Source: Thalassobius sp002708925
GTDB lineage: Bacteria > Pseudomonadota > Alphaproteobacteria > Rhodobacterales > Rhodobacteraceae
NCBI RefSeq assembly: GCF_049803795.1
Contig: NZ_JBNAGJ010000002.1
Span: forward strand, 1-64,000
Length of the DNA stretch: 64,000 bases
Reading direction: 5' to 3'
The notes beneath the pieces were generated by a model that was given only the letters and a program-made list of their open reading frames with translations, was not told the DNA's origin and ran no database searches. Within the stretch, counting starts at the first letter, position 1, and every line of letters starts with the position of its first letter. The position numbers were made by a program, and so were the translations under genes. Shown here in pieces: positions 55,107 to 64,000 of this stretch.

Positions 55107-56027
55107 ATGCAAATCTACCTGCCCATTGCAGAAATCTCGGTAAATGCCTTCCTGTTGTTGGGACTGGGGGGGATTGTCGGGGTTCTATCCGGCATTTTCG
55201 GCGTCGGAGGCGGGTTTCTGATCACCCCCCTGCTGTTTTTCGTCGGCATCCCCCCCGCCGTGGCCGTGGCGACCTCGGCCAATCAGATTGTGGCTTCGTC
55301 CTTCTCTGGGCTGTTGGCGCATCTGAAACGTAAAAATGTCGATCTGAAAATGGGATGGGTGCTGCTGGGCGGGGGGCTTGTCGGCTCGGCCTTTGGCGTC
55401 ATGCTCTTTAACTATTTGAAATCATTGGGGCAAGTCGATCTTCTGGTGCGGCTCTGTTATGTTCTGTTCCTGGGCGTCATCGGCAGCCTGATGCTGATCG
55501 AAAGCCTGCGCGCAATGCGCCGGGCGCGGATGGCGGGGGGGCCGGTGATCAAGCGGCGCAATCGCAATTGGGTGCATACCGCGCCGCTGAAAATGCGGTT
55601 TCGAACTTCGGGGCTGTATATTTCGGCGATCCCGCCGGTTCTGGTGGGATTCTGCGTGGGGATGCTGGCCGCCGTGATGGGCGTGGGCGGAGGTTTTATC
55701 ATGGTGCCCGCGATGATCTATATTCTGGGAATGCCGACAAAGGTTGTGGTTGGGACATCGCTGTTTCAGATCATTTTCGTTGCCGCCTTTACCACCATGC
55801 TGCACGCGATCACGAACCATACGGTGGATCTGCCGCTGGCGTTGTTCCTGCTGGTCGGCGGCGTCATCGGCGCGCAGATCGGCACGCGGATCGGCGTGAA
55901 GCTCAAGGCCGAGCAACTGCGCGTGCTACTGGCCCTGCTGGTCATCGCGGTCTGTGCCAAGATCGCACTGGAGCTGCTGATCGAACCGTCCGAGCTGTTC
56001 TCGATCGCGTCGAGGGCGGGCGCATGA
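55107..56027 (+). CDS. TauE/SafE-family sulfite/organosulfonate exporter
   Basis: 306 residues with eight or nine membrane segments in two repeats. Each repeat has the family's glycine-rich turn (GIFGVGGGFLITPLLFF; VMGVGGGFIMVPAMIYI). Members export sulfite, sulfoacetate or related anions. The coupled downstream TIGR02186 gene is its usual partner, which supports a sulfur-anion role. Confidence 0.88.
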   Translation: MQIYLPIAEISVNAFLLLGLGGIVGVLSGIFGVGGGFLITPLLFFVGIPPAVAVATSANQIVASSFSGLLAHLKRKNVDLKMGWVLLGGGLVGSAFGVMLFNYLKSLGQVDLLVRLCYVLFLGVIGSLMLIESLRAMRRARMAGGPVIKRRNRNWVHTAPLKMRFRTSGLYISAIPPVLVGFCVGMLAAVMGVGGGFIMVPAMIYILGMPTKVVVGTSLFQIIFVAAFTTMLHAITNHTVDLPLALFLLVGGVIGAQIGTRIGVKLKAEQLRVLLALLVIAVCAKIALELLIEPSELFSIASRAGA

Positions 56028-56785
56028 TCCGGGTTCTGGCCGCGCTTTTCCTGCTTCTTCCCCTTGCCGCCACAGCAGCCGAAGAGGTCGTTCTGGGCCT
56101 CAGCCAGGATAAGGTGGCGATCACCGCGCGGTTCGACGGTTCGGAAATTCTGGTGTTCGGCGCGGTCAAACGCGAGACCCCCATCCCGGACGCGCCCCTG
56201 GACGTGATCATCGCCATCGCCGGGCCCTCCGGTCCGGCCACGCTGCGCCGCAAGGATCGCAAATTCGGGATCTGGGTGAATGCGGCCTCGGTGCAGATTG
56301 CCTCGGCGCCCTCGTTTTATGCCGTCGCCACCACGCGCCCCTTTGAGCAGGTGCTGCACCCGTTCGAAGACCTGCGCTACGGGGTTTCGCTTGAACGGCA
56401 CATTCGCGCTGTCATCACGCCGGGGATGAAGGAAAACGCCCATGACTTCACCGAGGCCCTGCTGCGAATTCGGCGGGCTGAGGGCGTCTATCAGATGCAG
56501 GAAGGCGCGGTGACGATTGACCAGCAGACGCTGTTTCGCACCTCGATTGCCCTGCCCTCGAACCTGACCGAGGGCGCCTATCGCACCCGTATCTACCTGA
56601 CCCGCAAAGGCCAGGTCGTTTCCAGTTTCGAGACGGAAATCGACGTGCGCAAAGTGGGGCTGGAGCGGTTCCTGTTCAATCTGGCCCAGGAACAGGCCGC
56701 CCTATATGGGCTGCTGTCACTGGCGCTGGCGGTGTTTGCCGGCTGGCTGGCCTCGGCGATTTTCAGGCTTATCCGCCTGAGTTAA
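56024..56785 (+). CDS. TIGR02186-family membrane-anchored protein
   Basis: 253 residues. A signal peptide ends TATAA, then a beta-rich periplasmic domain (ITARFDGSEILVFGAV; YRTRIYLTRKGQVVSSFET), then one C-terminal membrane helix (LYGLLSLALAVFAGWLASAIF). It matches the TIGR02186 family found next to TauE-type exporters. The start ATG overlaps the TauE stop. Its stop codon overlaps that of the convergent SDR gene. Confidence 0.82.
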   Translation: MIRVLAALFLLLPLAATAAEEVVLGLSQDKVAITARFDGSEILVFGAVKRETPIPDAPLDVIIAIAGPSGPATLRRKDRKFGIWVNAASVQIASAPSFYAVATTRPFEQVLHPFEDLRYGVSLERHIRAVITPGMKENAHDFTEALLRIRRAEGVYQMQEGAVTIDQQTLFRTSIALPSNLTEGAYRTRIYLTRKGQVVSSFETEIDVRKVGLERFLFNLAQEQAALYGLLSLALAVFAGWLASAIFRLIRLS

Positions 56786-57501
56786 CCCCGCCCGATATAA
56801 GGCATTTTCGTCGCCATCAGGGTCATGAACTGCACGTTTGCCTCGGGGCCTAGATTGGCCATCTGCACCACCGCCGCGGCCACATCCCCCACATCCATCG
56901 AGGGCGGAGGATTGTCCGGGTTTTGCGCGATGATACCCTCCAGCAGATCGGTGCGGGCGTTGCCGATGTCGATCTGGCCGCACGCAATATCAAAGGCCCG
57001 CCCATCCAGGCTGAGCGTTTTGGTCAGCCCGGTGATGGCGTGTTTCGTTGTGGTGTAGGTGACCGATCCTTCGCGCGGGCTGTGCGCGCTGATCGAGCCA
57101 TTGTTGATAATCCGCCCGCCCATCGGCACCTGCCGCCGCATCCGTCCGAACGCCGCGCGCGCGCACAGGAACATCCCGTCCAGATTGACCTCGCGCACCT
57201 GCCGCCATTCCTGAACCGAAAGCTGGTCAATCGGCACGGCGCGGCCGAACATGCCGGCGTTGTTAAACAGCACATCCAGCCGCCCGGCCTGATCCATGAA
57301 ACGGTCAAACCCTGCCTCCACCTGCGCCGGATCCGTCACATCGCAGGGCAGGATAACCGCATTCGGGTGCCCCTGGGCCACGGTTTCCAACGCCTCGGCG
57401 CGGCGGGCCAGCAGCCCCACGCGCCAGCCTTCGTTCAGGAACCTGCGGGCACAGGCCGCGCCAATCCCGGCGCTGGCGCCGGTGATGATGATGGATTTCA
57501 C
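56782..57501 (-). CDS. Short-chain dehydrogenase/reductase
   Basis: 239 residues, classical SDR. The NAD(P)-binding motif is TGASAGIGAACARRF, with NNAG near residue 85, the catalytic Ser in NNGSISAHSP and YTTTKHA (YxxxK). A GTG start overlaps the stop of the upstream helicase gene, so the two are coupled. The substrate is unknown. Confidence 0.88.
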   Translation of the reverse strand: MKSIIITGASAGIGAACARRFLNEGWRVGLLARRAEALETVAQGHPNAVILPCDVTDPAQVEAGFDRFMDQAGRLDVLFNNAGMFGRAVPIDQLSVQEWRQVREVNLDGMFLCARAAFGRMRRQVPMGGRIINNGSISAHSPREGSVTYTTTKHAITGLTKTLSLDGRAFDIACGQIDIGNARTDLLEGIIAQNPDNPPPSMDVGDVAAAVVQMANLGPEANVQFMTLMATKMPYIGRG

Positions 57502-59030
57502 TGGGGCTCCTCCGATTGCAGGGTCAGCGGAGCGACGGGCGCGGCGCGCAGATCCTCTACCGAAAGCGGCCCCGCCGGTTTCGACAGCCGGTTACGCACC
57601 ACCCAGAACAGCCGCTTTTCAGCGCGCGTGATCGCAACATAGGCCAGGCGTTTCCACAAGGGCTGTCCGGCCTCGCTGCGGCCCATCCGGGCGGCGGCAT
57701 ACAGATCGGGCGCAAAGACCTGTACGTTTTCCCATTGGCTGCCCTGCGCCTTGTGGATGGTGACGGCCGCCCCATGCAAAAACGCGGCGCCCATGCGGGC
57801 GGCAAAGGGGATAAAGGGCTCTTCCTCGTCAGGTTTTTCGATTTTGATGATCGAGGCAACATTCACCTGCGGATCCTCGGCGCCCATCACGTGCATTCGG
57901 GAAAACCCCGGCTTGCGCCCCGGCCCCAGATACACGACCTGTGCGCCCTTGATCAGGCCCCGCGCCTCTAGGTCCACGCGTTTTTTGCGGTGTTTCAGGG
58001 GCAGTTCGATCCCGTCGCAGATCAGAGGCTCGCCCTCCAGCAGCGCATCCTCGGGCGCGCCGTAGACCGAGCGGAAGGCGTTGATCAGCCGTATCCGCGT
58101 GGCGTTACGCCAGACCAGAACAGGGCTGCGCGCCATCAAATCCACCTCGACCCGCTGCGCCCAGACGACCCGTTCGTCACGGCGGGCGACGTCCTCGATC
58201 ATGCGTTCGAATTCTTCGAATCCCAGGGCCGGGTCGGCCAGCGCATGGGCCAGATCCAGGATCGGATTGTCCGCATCCTGACGGTGCACCCGGTGCAATT
58301 CCAGCTTGGCCACCGCGGGCATCGTGTCAAACACCATCTGCCCCGATTGGCCCACAGGGGCCAGCTGCGCGGGGTCTCCGAACAGGGTCAGACTGGGAAA
58401 AATCTCTTTTAGATCATCGAATTGACGCTCATCCAGCATCGAGGCTTCGTCAATGAATCCAATATCCAGCGGATCATCGCGCCGCTTCCATCCGGTGATG
58501 AAATCACTGCCCCGCAGGCCAGCGGCGGCCAGCGCGCCGGGGATGGATTTGTTCTGCTGATAGAAGGCAAAGGCGCGGTCCAGCGCCTCGTCTGTCAGGC
58601 CCTCGATCTCGGGGCGTTCTTCATTGCCGGCCAGCCATTCGGCGATCTTTTCGTATTCGGGATCGTAGACCGGGGTATAGAGAATCCGGTGAATCGTCGT
58701 GGCTGGCACACCGCGATTGCGCAACACGCTGGCGGCCTTGTTCGTGGGGGCCAGAATCGCCAGGGTCCGCCGCTCTTTGCGGCGTTTGCCTTCGTAATCG
58801 CCCGAGACAATATCCACGCCCGCGTTTTCCAGTGCTTTGGTCAGCTCGGACAGCAGCAAGGTCTTGCCCGACCCGGCCTTGCCCAGCACGGCCATGACGC
58901 GGGTTTTACCCTCGGCCGGAGGGGTCAGCAGCCCCTGGTCCAGATCCACGCCAAAGCCCTTCAGGGCCTCGGAAATCATATCGTAGGCTTCGGCCTGATC
59001 TTCGGAGAATGTCAACGCGGGCACAGTCAT
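57498..59030 (-). CDS. RecD-like superfamily 1 DNA helicase
   Basis: 510 residues. Walker A is GKAGSGKTLLLSEL near residue 40, Walker B/DEAS is GFIDEASMLDERQFDD, a Gln motif GDPAQLAPVGQSGQ, and the C-terminal UvrD_C_2 block TIHKAQGSQWENVQVF and AITRAEKRLFWVV. It lacks the long N-terminus of RecD2, and no recBC is nearby. It probably unwinds DNA 5'-3' in repair. The start at 59030 avoids a 21-residue extension. Confidence 0.88.
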   Translation of the reverse strand: MTVPALTFSEDQAEAYDMISEALKGFGVDLDQGLLTPPAEGKTRVMAVLGKAGSGKTLLLSELTKALENAGVDIVSGDYEGKRRKERRTLAILAPTNKAASVLRNRGVPATTIHRILYTPVYDPEYEKIAEWLAGNEERPEIEGLTDEALDRAFAFYQQNKSIPGALAAAGLRGSDFITGWKRRDDPLDIGFIDEASMLDERQFDDLKEIFPSLTLFGDPAQLAPVGQSGQMVFDTMPAVAKLELHRVHRQDADNPILDLAHALADPALGFEEFERMIEDVARRDERVVWAQRVEVDLMARSPVLVWRNATRIRLINAFRSVYGAPEDALLEGEPLICDGIELPLKHRKKRVDLEARGLIKGAQVVYLGPGRKPGFSRMHVMGAEDPQVNVASIIKIEKPDEEEPFIPFAARMGAAFLHGAAVTIHKAQGSQWENVQVFAPDLYAAARMGRSEAGQPLWKRLAYVAITRAEKRLFWVVRNRLSKPAGPLSVEDLRAAPVAPLTLQSEEPQ

Positions 59031-59092
59031 GCGCGCGACCCTACAGCCCATCCCGTCTGGGGGCCAGCACCCAAATTTCGCCCTGCCCCACA

Positions 59093-59126
59093 AAAGAAAA
59101 CCGCCAGGGCTGGCCCCGGCGGTTTC
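59093..59126 (-). terminator. Intrinsic terminator after ccr
   Basis: AAACCGCC-GGGGCCAGCCCT-GGCGGTTTTC on the minus strand, followed by TTTT. It lies about 25 bases beyond the ccr stop and just before the helicase gene, so it separates the two minus-strand units. Confidence 0.75.
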
Positions 59127-59150
59127 GTCATTTCAATCCGGCGGCAGCGC

Positions 59151-60440
<1,290 letters not shown>

Positions 60441-60550
60441 CTGAGCCTCCATCTAGCGTCTCTTGCCGCAATGCAGAATCGCGACGTCATGAAGTTGAGA
60501 TAAATGTGGCTGCGCAACAATGCAATCTCAATTAGGAGCTTTTTGTAATT

Positions 60551-60802
60551 TTATGACCTCGCAACCGCAGAATGAACCAGGGGATTCTTGCTGCAAGTGC
60601 GAAAAAGATGTTTGATAGAAGCAGCATAAAAGGCCAGCAGCGTCTCTGGGCCGGGGGGTGCGCGTCTCTGACCGTGTTCTTCCTGCATCAGTCCGCGCAG
60701 ACGCAAAACATGCAAACCTACTTCTAATGTATAGCCCCGAATCTGACCCGCCAGAGAAAGCAGCGTCCCCTCGGGCTCTGGGATGAGTCGTTTCGCGGTC
60801 AT
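60551..60802 (-). CDS. Possible small protein upstream of ccr
   Basis: 83 residues if started at MTAKRLIPEPEG. It reads as one amphipathic helical protein (LLSLAGQIRGYTLEVGLHVLRLRGLMQEEHG) with a basic C-terminus. Codon use is plausible and it would be co-directional with ccr, 110 bases upstream. No family is recognised. A longer open frame to 60997 runs into the ecm promoter region. It could also be chance. Confidence 0.35.
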   Translation of the reverse strand: MTAKRLIPEPEGTLLSLAGQIRGYTLEVGLHVLRLRGLMQEEHGQRRAPPGPETLLAFYAASIKHLFRTCSKNPLVHSAVARS

Positions 60803-61017
60803 CTTCGGCCGGCCCTGCGCCCAAGCAACAGCAACGACCAAAGAGGCATTTCCACAGCGATATTCAGGCGGGCATCCTGCCTCTGTTTCGCGCTTACGGA
60901 AATCGTCAGTGTCACAGTCTGAAAATGCCGCAACGCGGCGAATTGACAGGGGCATAAAATTCCAAGTATCAACACGCGAACGCAAGATTATTGCCAAACC
61001 TGATTCACGAGGCCGCC

Positions 61018-62985
61018 ATGACCGAGATCCAGAAAGACCGCCCCTGGCTGTTCCGCACCTATGCGGGCCATTCGACTGCCAAAGCCTCGAACGCGCTGTA
61101 CCGGACCAACCTGTCCAAGGGGCAGACCGGCCTGTCCGTCGCCTTCGATCTGCCCACGCAAACCGGCTATGACAGCGATCACGTCCTGGCCCGCGGCGAG
61201 GTCGGCAAAGTGGGCGTGCCCGTCTGCCACCTGGGCGACATGCGCGCGCTGTTCGATCAGATCCCGCTGGAGCAGATGAACACCTCGATGACGATCAACG
61301 CGACCGCGCCCTGGCTGCTGTCGCTGTACATCGCCGTGGCCGAGGAACAGGGCGCCGACGTTTCCAAACTGCAAGGCACCGTGCAGAACGACCTGATCAA
61401 GGAATACCTGTCGCGCGGCACCTATATCTGCCCGCCCAAACCCTCGTTGAAGATGATCGCGGACGTGGCCGAGTATTGCTACGAAAACGTGCCCAAATGG
61501 AACCCGATGAACGTGTGTTCCTATCACCTGCAAGAGGCCGGCGCGACGCCCGAGCAGGAACTGGCCTTCGCCCTGGCCACCGGCATCGCTGTTCTGGACG
61601 CTCTGAAACCGCGCGTTCCGGCCGAGGACTTCCCCGCCCTGTGCGGCCGGATTTCCTTCTTTGTGAACGCGGGCATCCGCTTTGTCACCGAGATGTGCAA
61701 AATGCGCGCCTTCGTGGATCTGTGGGACGAAATCCTTGAGACGCGTTATGGTGTGGAAAACCCCAAATATCGCCGGTTCCGTTACGGCGTGCAGGTGAAC
61801 TCGCTGGGTCTGACCGAGCAGCAGCCGGAAAACAACGTCTACCGGATTTTGATTGAAATGCTGGCCGTGACCCTGTCGAAAAAAGCCCGTGCCCGCGCCG
61901 TGCAGCTGCCCGCCTGGAACGAGGCCCTGGGCCTGCCGCGCCCGTGGGATCAGCAGTGGTCGCTGCGGATGCAGCAGATCATGGCCTATGAAACCGACCT
62001 GCTGGAATACGAAGACCTGTTCGACGGCAACCCCGCCGTGGACCGCAAGGTCGAGGCGCTGAAGGAAGGCGCGCGTCACGAACTGGCCAATCTGGATTCG
62101 ATGGGCGGCGCTGTTGCCTCGATCGAATATATGAAATCGCGCCTGGTGGAATCGAACGCCGATCGTCTGAACCGCATCGAAAAGAACGAGACCATCGTCG
62201 TTGGCGTCAACAAATGGACCGAAGCCGAGGCATCGCCGCTGACCGCTGGGGACGGTGGCATCATGGTCGTCGATCCCGCGGTCGAGGCCGAGCAGATTGA
62301 CCGTCTGAACGAATGGCGCGCGGGCCGGGATCAGGCCGCCGTGGACACCGCGCTGGCTGCGCTGCGCGAAGCCTCGAAAAACGGTGAGAATGTCATGCCT
62401 GCCTCGATCGCCTGCGCCAAGGCGGGGGTCACCACGGGCGAATGGGCCGCACAGATGCGCGTTGTCCACGGGGAATATCGCGGCCCGACCGGCGTGTCGA
62501 AATCCGTGTCCAACAAGACCGAAGGGCTGGATGACATCCGCAACGCCGTTGACGCGGTTTCCGATCGTCTGGGCCGCCGCATGAAGTTCCTGGTGGGCAA
62601 ACCGGGTCTGGACGGGCACTCGAACGGGGCCGAGCAGATCGCCTTCCGCGCCCGCGATTGCGGTATGGACATCACCTATGACGGTATCCGCCTGACCCCC
62701 GAGGAGTTGGTGAAAACCGCCCGCGAACAGGACGCGCATGTCGTCGGCTTGTCGATTCTTTCCGGCAGCCACATCCCGCTGGTCGAAGACATGATGGTGC
62801 AAATGCGCGAGGCCGGGCTGGGCCACATCCCCGTGATTGTGGGCGGCATTATCCCCGACGATGATGCGCAGCGCCTGCTGGGCATGGGGGTGGCAAAGGT
62901 CTATACCCCCAAGGATTTCGAGCTGAACACGATCATGATGGACATTGTGACCTTGGTGGACCCACAGAAAGCTGCCGCCGAGTAA
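61018..62985 (+). CDS. ecm: Ethylmalonyl-CoA mutase (B12-dependent)
   Basis: 655 residues. It converts (2R)-ethylmalonyl-CoA to (2S)-methylsuccinyl-CoA. The N-terminal mutase barrel (LYRTNLSKGQTGLSVAFDLPTQTGYDSDH) is joined to a C-terminal cobalamin domain with the DxHxxG motif (KPGLDGHSNGAEQIA, base-off His534) and GLSILSGSHIPL, GGIIPDDD. The sequence follows the Ecm/MeaA type, not methylmalonyl-CoA mutase. The start at 61018 has GAGG. An intrinsic terminator follows. Confidence 0.95.
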   Translation: MTEIQKDRPWLFRTYAGHSTAKASNALYRTNLSKGQTGLSVAFDLPTQTGYDSDHVLARGEVGKVGVPVCHLGDMRALFDQIPLEQMNTSMTINATAPWLLSLYIAVAEEQGADVSKLQGTVQNDLIKEYLSRGTYICPPKPSLKMIADVAEYCYENVPKWNPMNVCSYHLQEAGATPEQELAFALATGIAVLDALKPRVPAEDFPALCGRISFFVNAGIRFVTEMCKMRAFVDLWDEILETRYGVENPKYRRFRYGVQVNSLGLTEQQPENNVYRILIEMLAVTLSKKARARAVQLPAWNEALGLPRPWDQQWSLRMQQIMAYETDLLEYEDLFDGNPAVDRKVEALKEGARHELANLDSMGGAVASIEYMKSRLVESNADRLNRIEKNETIVVGVNKWTEAEASPLTAGDGGIMVVDPAVEAEQIDRLNEWRAGRDQAAVDTALAALREASKNGENVMPASIACAKAGVTTGEWAAQMRVVHGEYRGPTGVSKSVSNKTEGLDDIRNAVDAVSDRLGRRMKFLVGKPGLDGHSNGAEQIAFRARDCGMDITYDGIRLTPEELVKTAREQDAHVVGLSILSGSHIPLVEDMMVQMREAGLGHIPVIVGGIIPDDDAQRLLGMGVAKVYTPKDFELNTIMMDIVTLVDPQKAAAE

Positions 62986-63009
62986 TCCCGAAATTATCCT
63001 GTTTCAATG

Positions 63010-63041
63010 CCGCCCGAGGTTGCCATGCCTTGGGCGGTTTT
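63010..63041 (+). terminator. Intrinsic terminator after ecm
   Basis: CCGCCCGAGG and CCTTGGGCGG form a 10-base stem with one mismatched position around the loop TTGCCATG, followed by four T residues. It starts 25 bases after the ecm stop. Confidence 0.8.
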
Positions 63042-63074
63042 GCATTCTGCACGCAACAACACAGGATTGATGAC

Positions 63075-63515
63075 ATGGCCCTTGGAATTCGCCCTTTACA
63101 AGCCTCTGACCGTGCCGAATGGCGCCGCCTGTGGACTGCGTATCTGGAATTCTACGAAAGCTCGGTCAGCGAAGACGTGTACGAGGCCACCTTCGCGCGT
63201 CAAATCTCAGCAGAGCACCCCAATCAGGGGGCTTTTCTGGCTATTTTGGATGGGCGGGCCGTGGGCCTGGTACATTACATTCTTCATCGCCATAACTGGC
63301 GGATTGAAGACGTGGTGTACTTGCAGGATCTTTATGCCGATCCAGACGTACGAGGCCAGGGGATTGGGCGCGCTCTGATCCAGGAAGTCTATGATTTTGC
63401 GGATAAAAACGGCACACCATCCGTGTACTGGATGACCCAGGAATTCAACACAACTGCGCGCCAGCTGTATGATCGCATTGCCCATGTCACCCCTTTCATC
63501 AAATATCAGCGTTGA
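63075..63515 (+). CDS. GNAT-family N-acetyltransferase
   Basis: 146 residues. It starts ALGIRPLQASDRAEWRRLW and has the acetyl-CoA motif DPDVRGQGIGRALIQEVY with core strand VVYLQDLYAD. The C-terminus ARQLYDRIAHVTPFIKYQR is typical of the small-molecule or protein GNAT group. The target is unknown. It lies downstream of the ecm terminator and 49 bases before deoD. Confidence 0.85.
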   Translation: MALGIRPLQASDRAEWRRLWTAYLEFYESSVSEDVYEATFARQISAEHPNQGAFLAILDGRAVGLVHYILHRHNWRIEDVVYLQDLYADPDVRGQGIGRALIQEVYDFADKNGTPSVYWMTQEFNTTARQLYDRIAHVTPFIKYQR

Positions 63516-63564
63516 TGCAGGCTACGCCCTGCGTGATTGAAGAACGGTTAAGAAAGTCCCTGAA

Positions 63565-64000
63565 ATGACGATTCACATTGGTGCCACCCCCAGAGAAATT
63601 GCCGAAACCGTCTTGCTGCCGGGCGATCCGTATCGTGCGAAATGGGCGGCGATGACCTTTCTGGACGATCCAAAATTAGTCAATGAAGTCAGGGGGATGC
63701 TGGGATACACCGGCACCTGGCGCGGCAACAGGGTTACCATCCACGGATCCGGAATGGGGATGCCGTCCCTGTCGATCTACGCGAACGAGCTGATCCGCGA
63801 TTATGGTGCCAAGACGCTGATCCGTATCGGTTCGTGCGGCGGAATGCAGAAATCGGTGGACCTGCGCGATGTGATCCTGGCGATGACGGCCTCGTCGGTC
63901 TCAACCCCGTCCATCGGGATCTTCAAAGAGCTGAATTTTGCCCCCTGTGCCGATTACGGCCTGTTGCGCGCCGCGGCGGATGCGGCGGCTGCGAAGGGCA
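63565..64000 (+). CDS. deoD: Purine-nucleoside phosphorylase DeoD (cut by window end)
   Basis: The first 145 codons are present and the gene runs off the window. It starts MTIHIGATPREIAETVLLPGDPYRAKW and has TIHGSGMGMPSLSIYANEL and LIRIGSCGGMQ, the phosphate- and substrate-binding motifs of trimeric-type PNP. It splits purine nucleosides to base and ribose-1-phosphate. It fits with the BMP-type importer upstream. Confidence 0.93.
   Translation, partial: MTIHIGATPREIAETVLLPGDPYRAKWAAMTFLDDPKLVNEVRGMLGYTGTWRGNRVTIHGSGMGMPSLSIYANELIRDYGAKTLIRIGSCGGMQKSVDLRDVILAMTASSVSTPSIGIFKELNFAPCADYGLLRAAADAAAAKG

Overview
The window looks like a chromosomal segment of a marine-type alphaproteobacterium of the family Rhodobacteraceae (Roseobacter/Rhodobacter group). 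The evidence is the 16S-tRNA-Ile-tRNA-Ala-23S-5S rRNA operon, high GC content, a Zur-linked znu locus, a paired crotonyl-CoA carboxylase/reductase and ethylmalonyl-CoA mutase (ethylmalonyl-CoA pathway), and an NDUFS4-type complex I subunit.

Layout. 1-5.9 kb: a complete rRNA operon on the minus strand, with a boxA in its leader and an extra Y-shaped stem-loop (probable intervening sequence) inside 23S. 6.1-12.7 kb: a minus-strand operon of three exported proteins (WD40-caspase, Memo-CapA fusion, MORN-repeat protein). 12.9-16.7 kb: a DUF4202-type protein, then the zinc uptake locus znuA / zur-znuC-znuB around one Zur operator. 16.7-22.8 kb: a CbiX-like chelatase facing a minus-strand housekeeping operon (SPOR lipoprotein, D,D-carboxypeptidase, tmk, holB, tatD, MBL hydrolase). 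23.1-24.8 kb: tRNA-Ser followed by the scar of a mobile element (integrase remnant, broken SprT/YgjP-like metallopeptidase, coding debris). 24.8-40.5 kb: thioesterase, AEC transporter, a MacB/DevCA-like three-part exporter, tamA-tamB, an FMN/Fe-S glutamate synthase-like protein and a large secreted phytase-esterase-like protein. 41.1-48.6 kb: tRNA-Arg, an orphan ATP-grasp protein, NDUFS4 homologue, uvrB, a lower-GC two-gene cassette (PLD-like soluble protein plus membrane protein), a small secreted protein, a universal stress protein and a repeat-tailed secreted protein. 48.6-64 kb: nfu-tsaB-rimI, a BMP-family nucleoside-type ABC importer, a TauE exporter with its TIGR02186 partner, a RecD-like helicase with an SDR, divergent ccr and ecm, a GNAT protein and the start of deoD.

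Most of the window is ordinary core genome. The parts most worth a second look are the exported caspase / Memo-CapA / MORN operon, the 45.3-46.5 kb two-gene cassette, the covarying hairpin shared by the 23S insertion and the rRNA spacers, and the tRNA-Ser island scar. All functional statements are from reading sequence motifs; no database search was possible.
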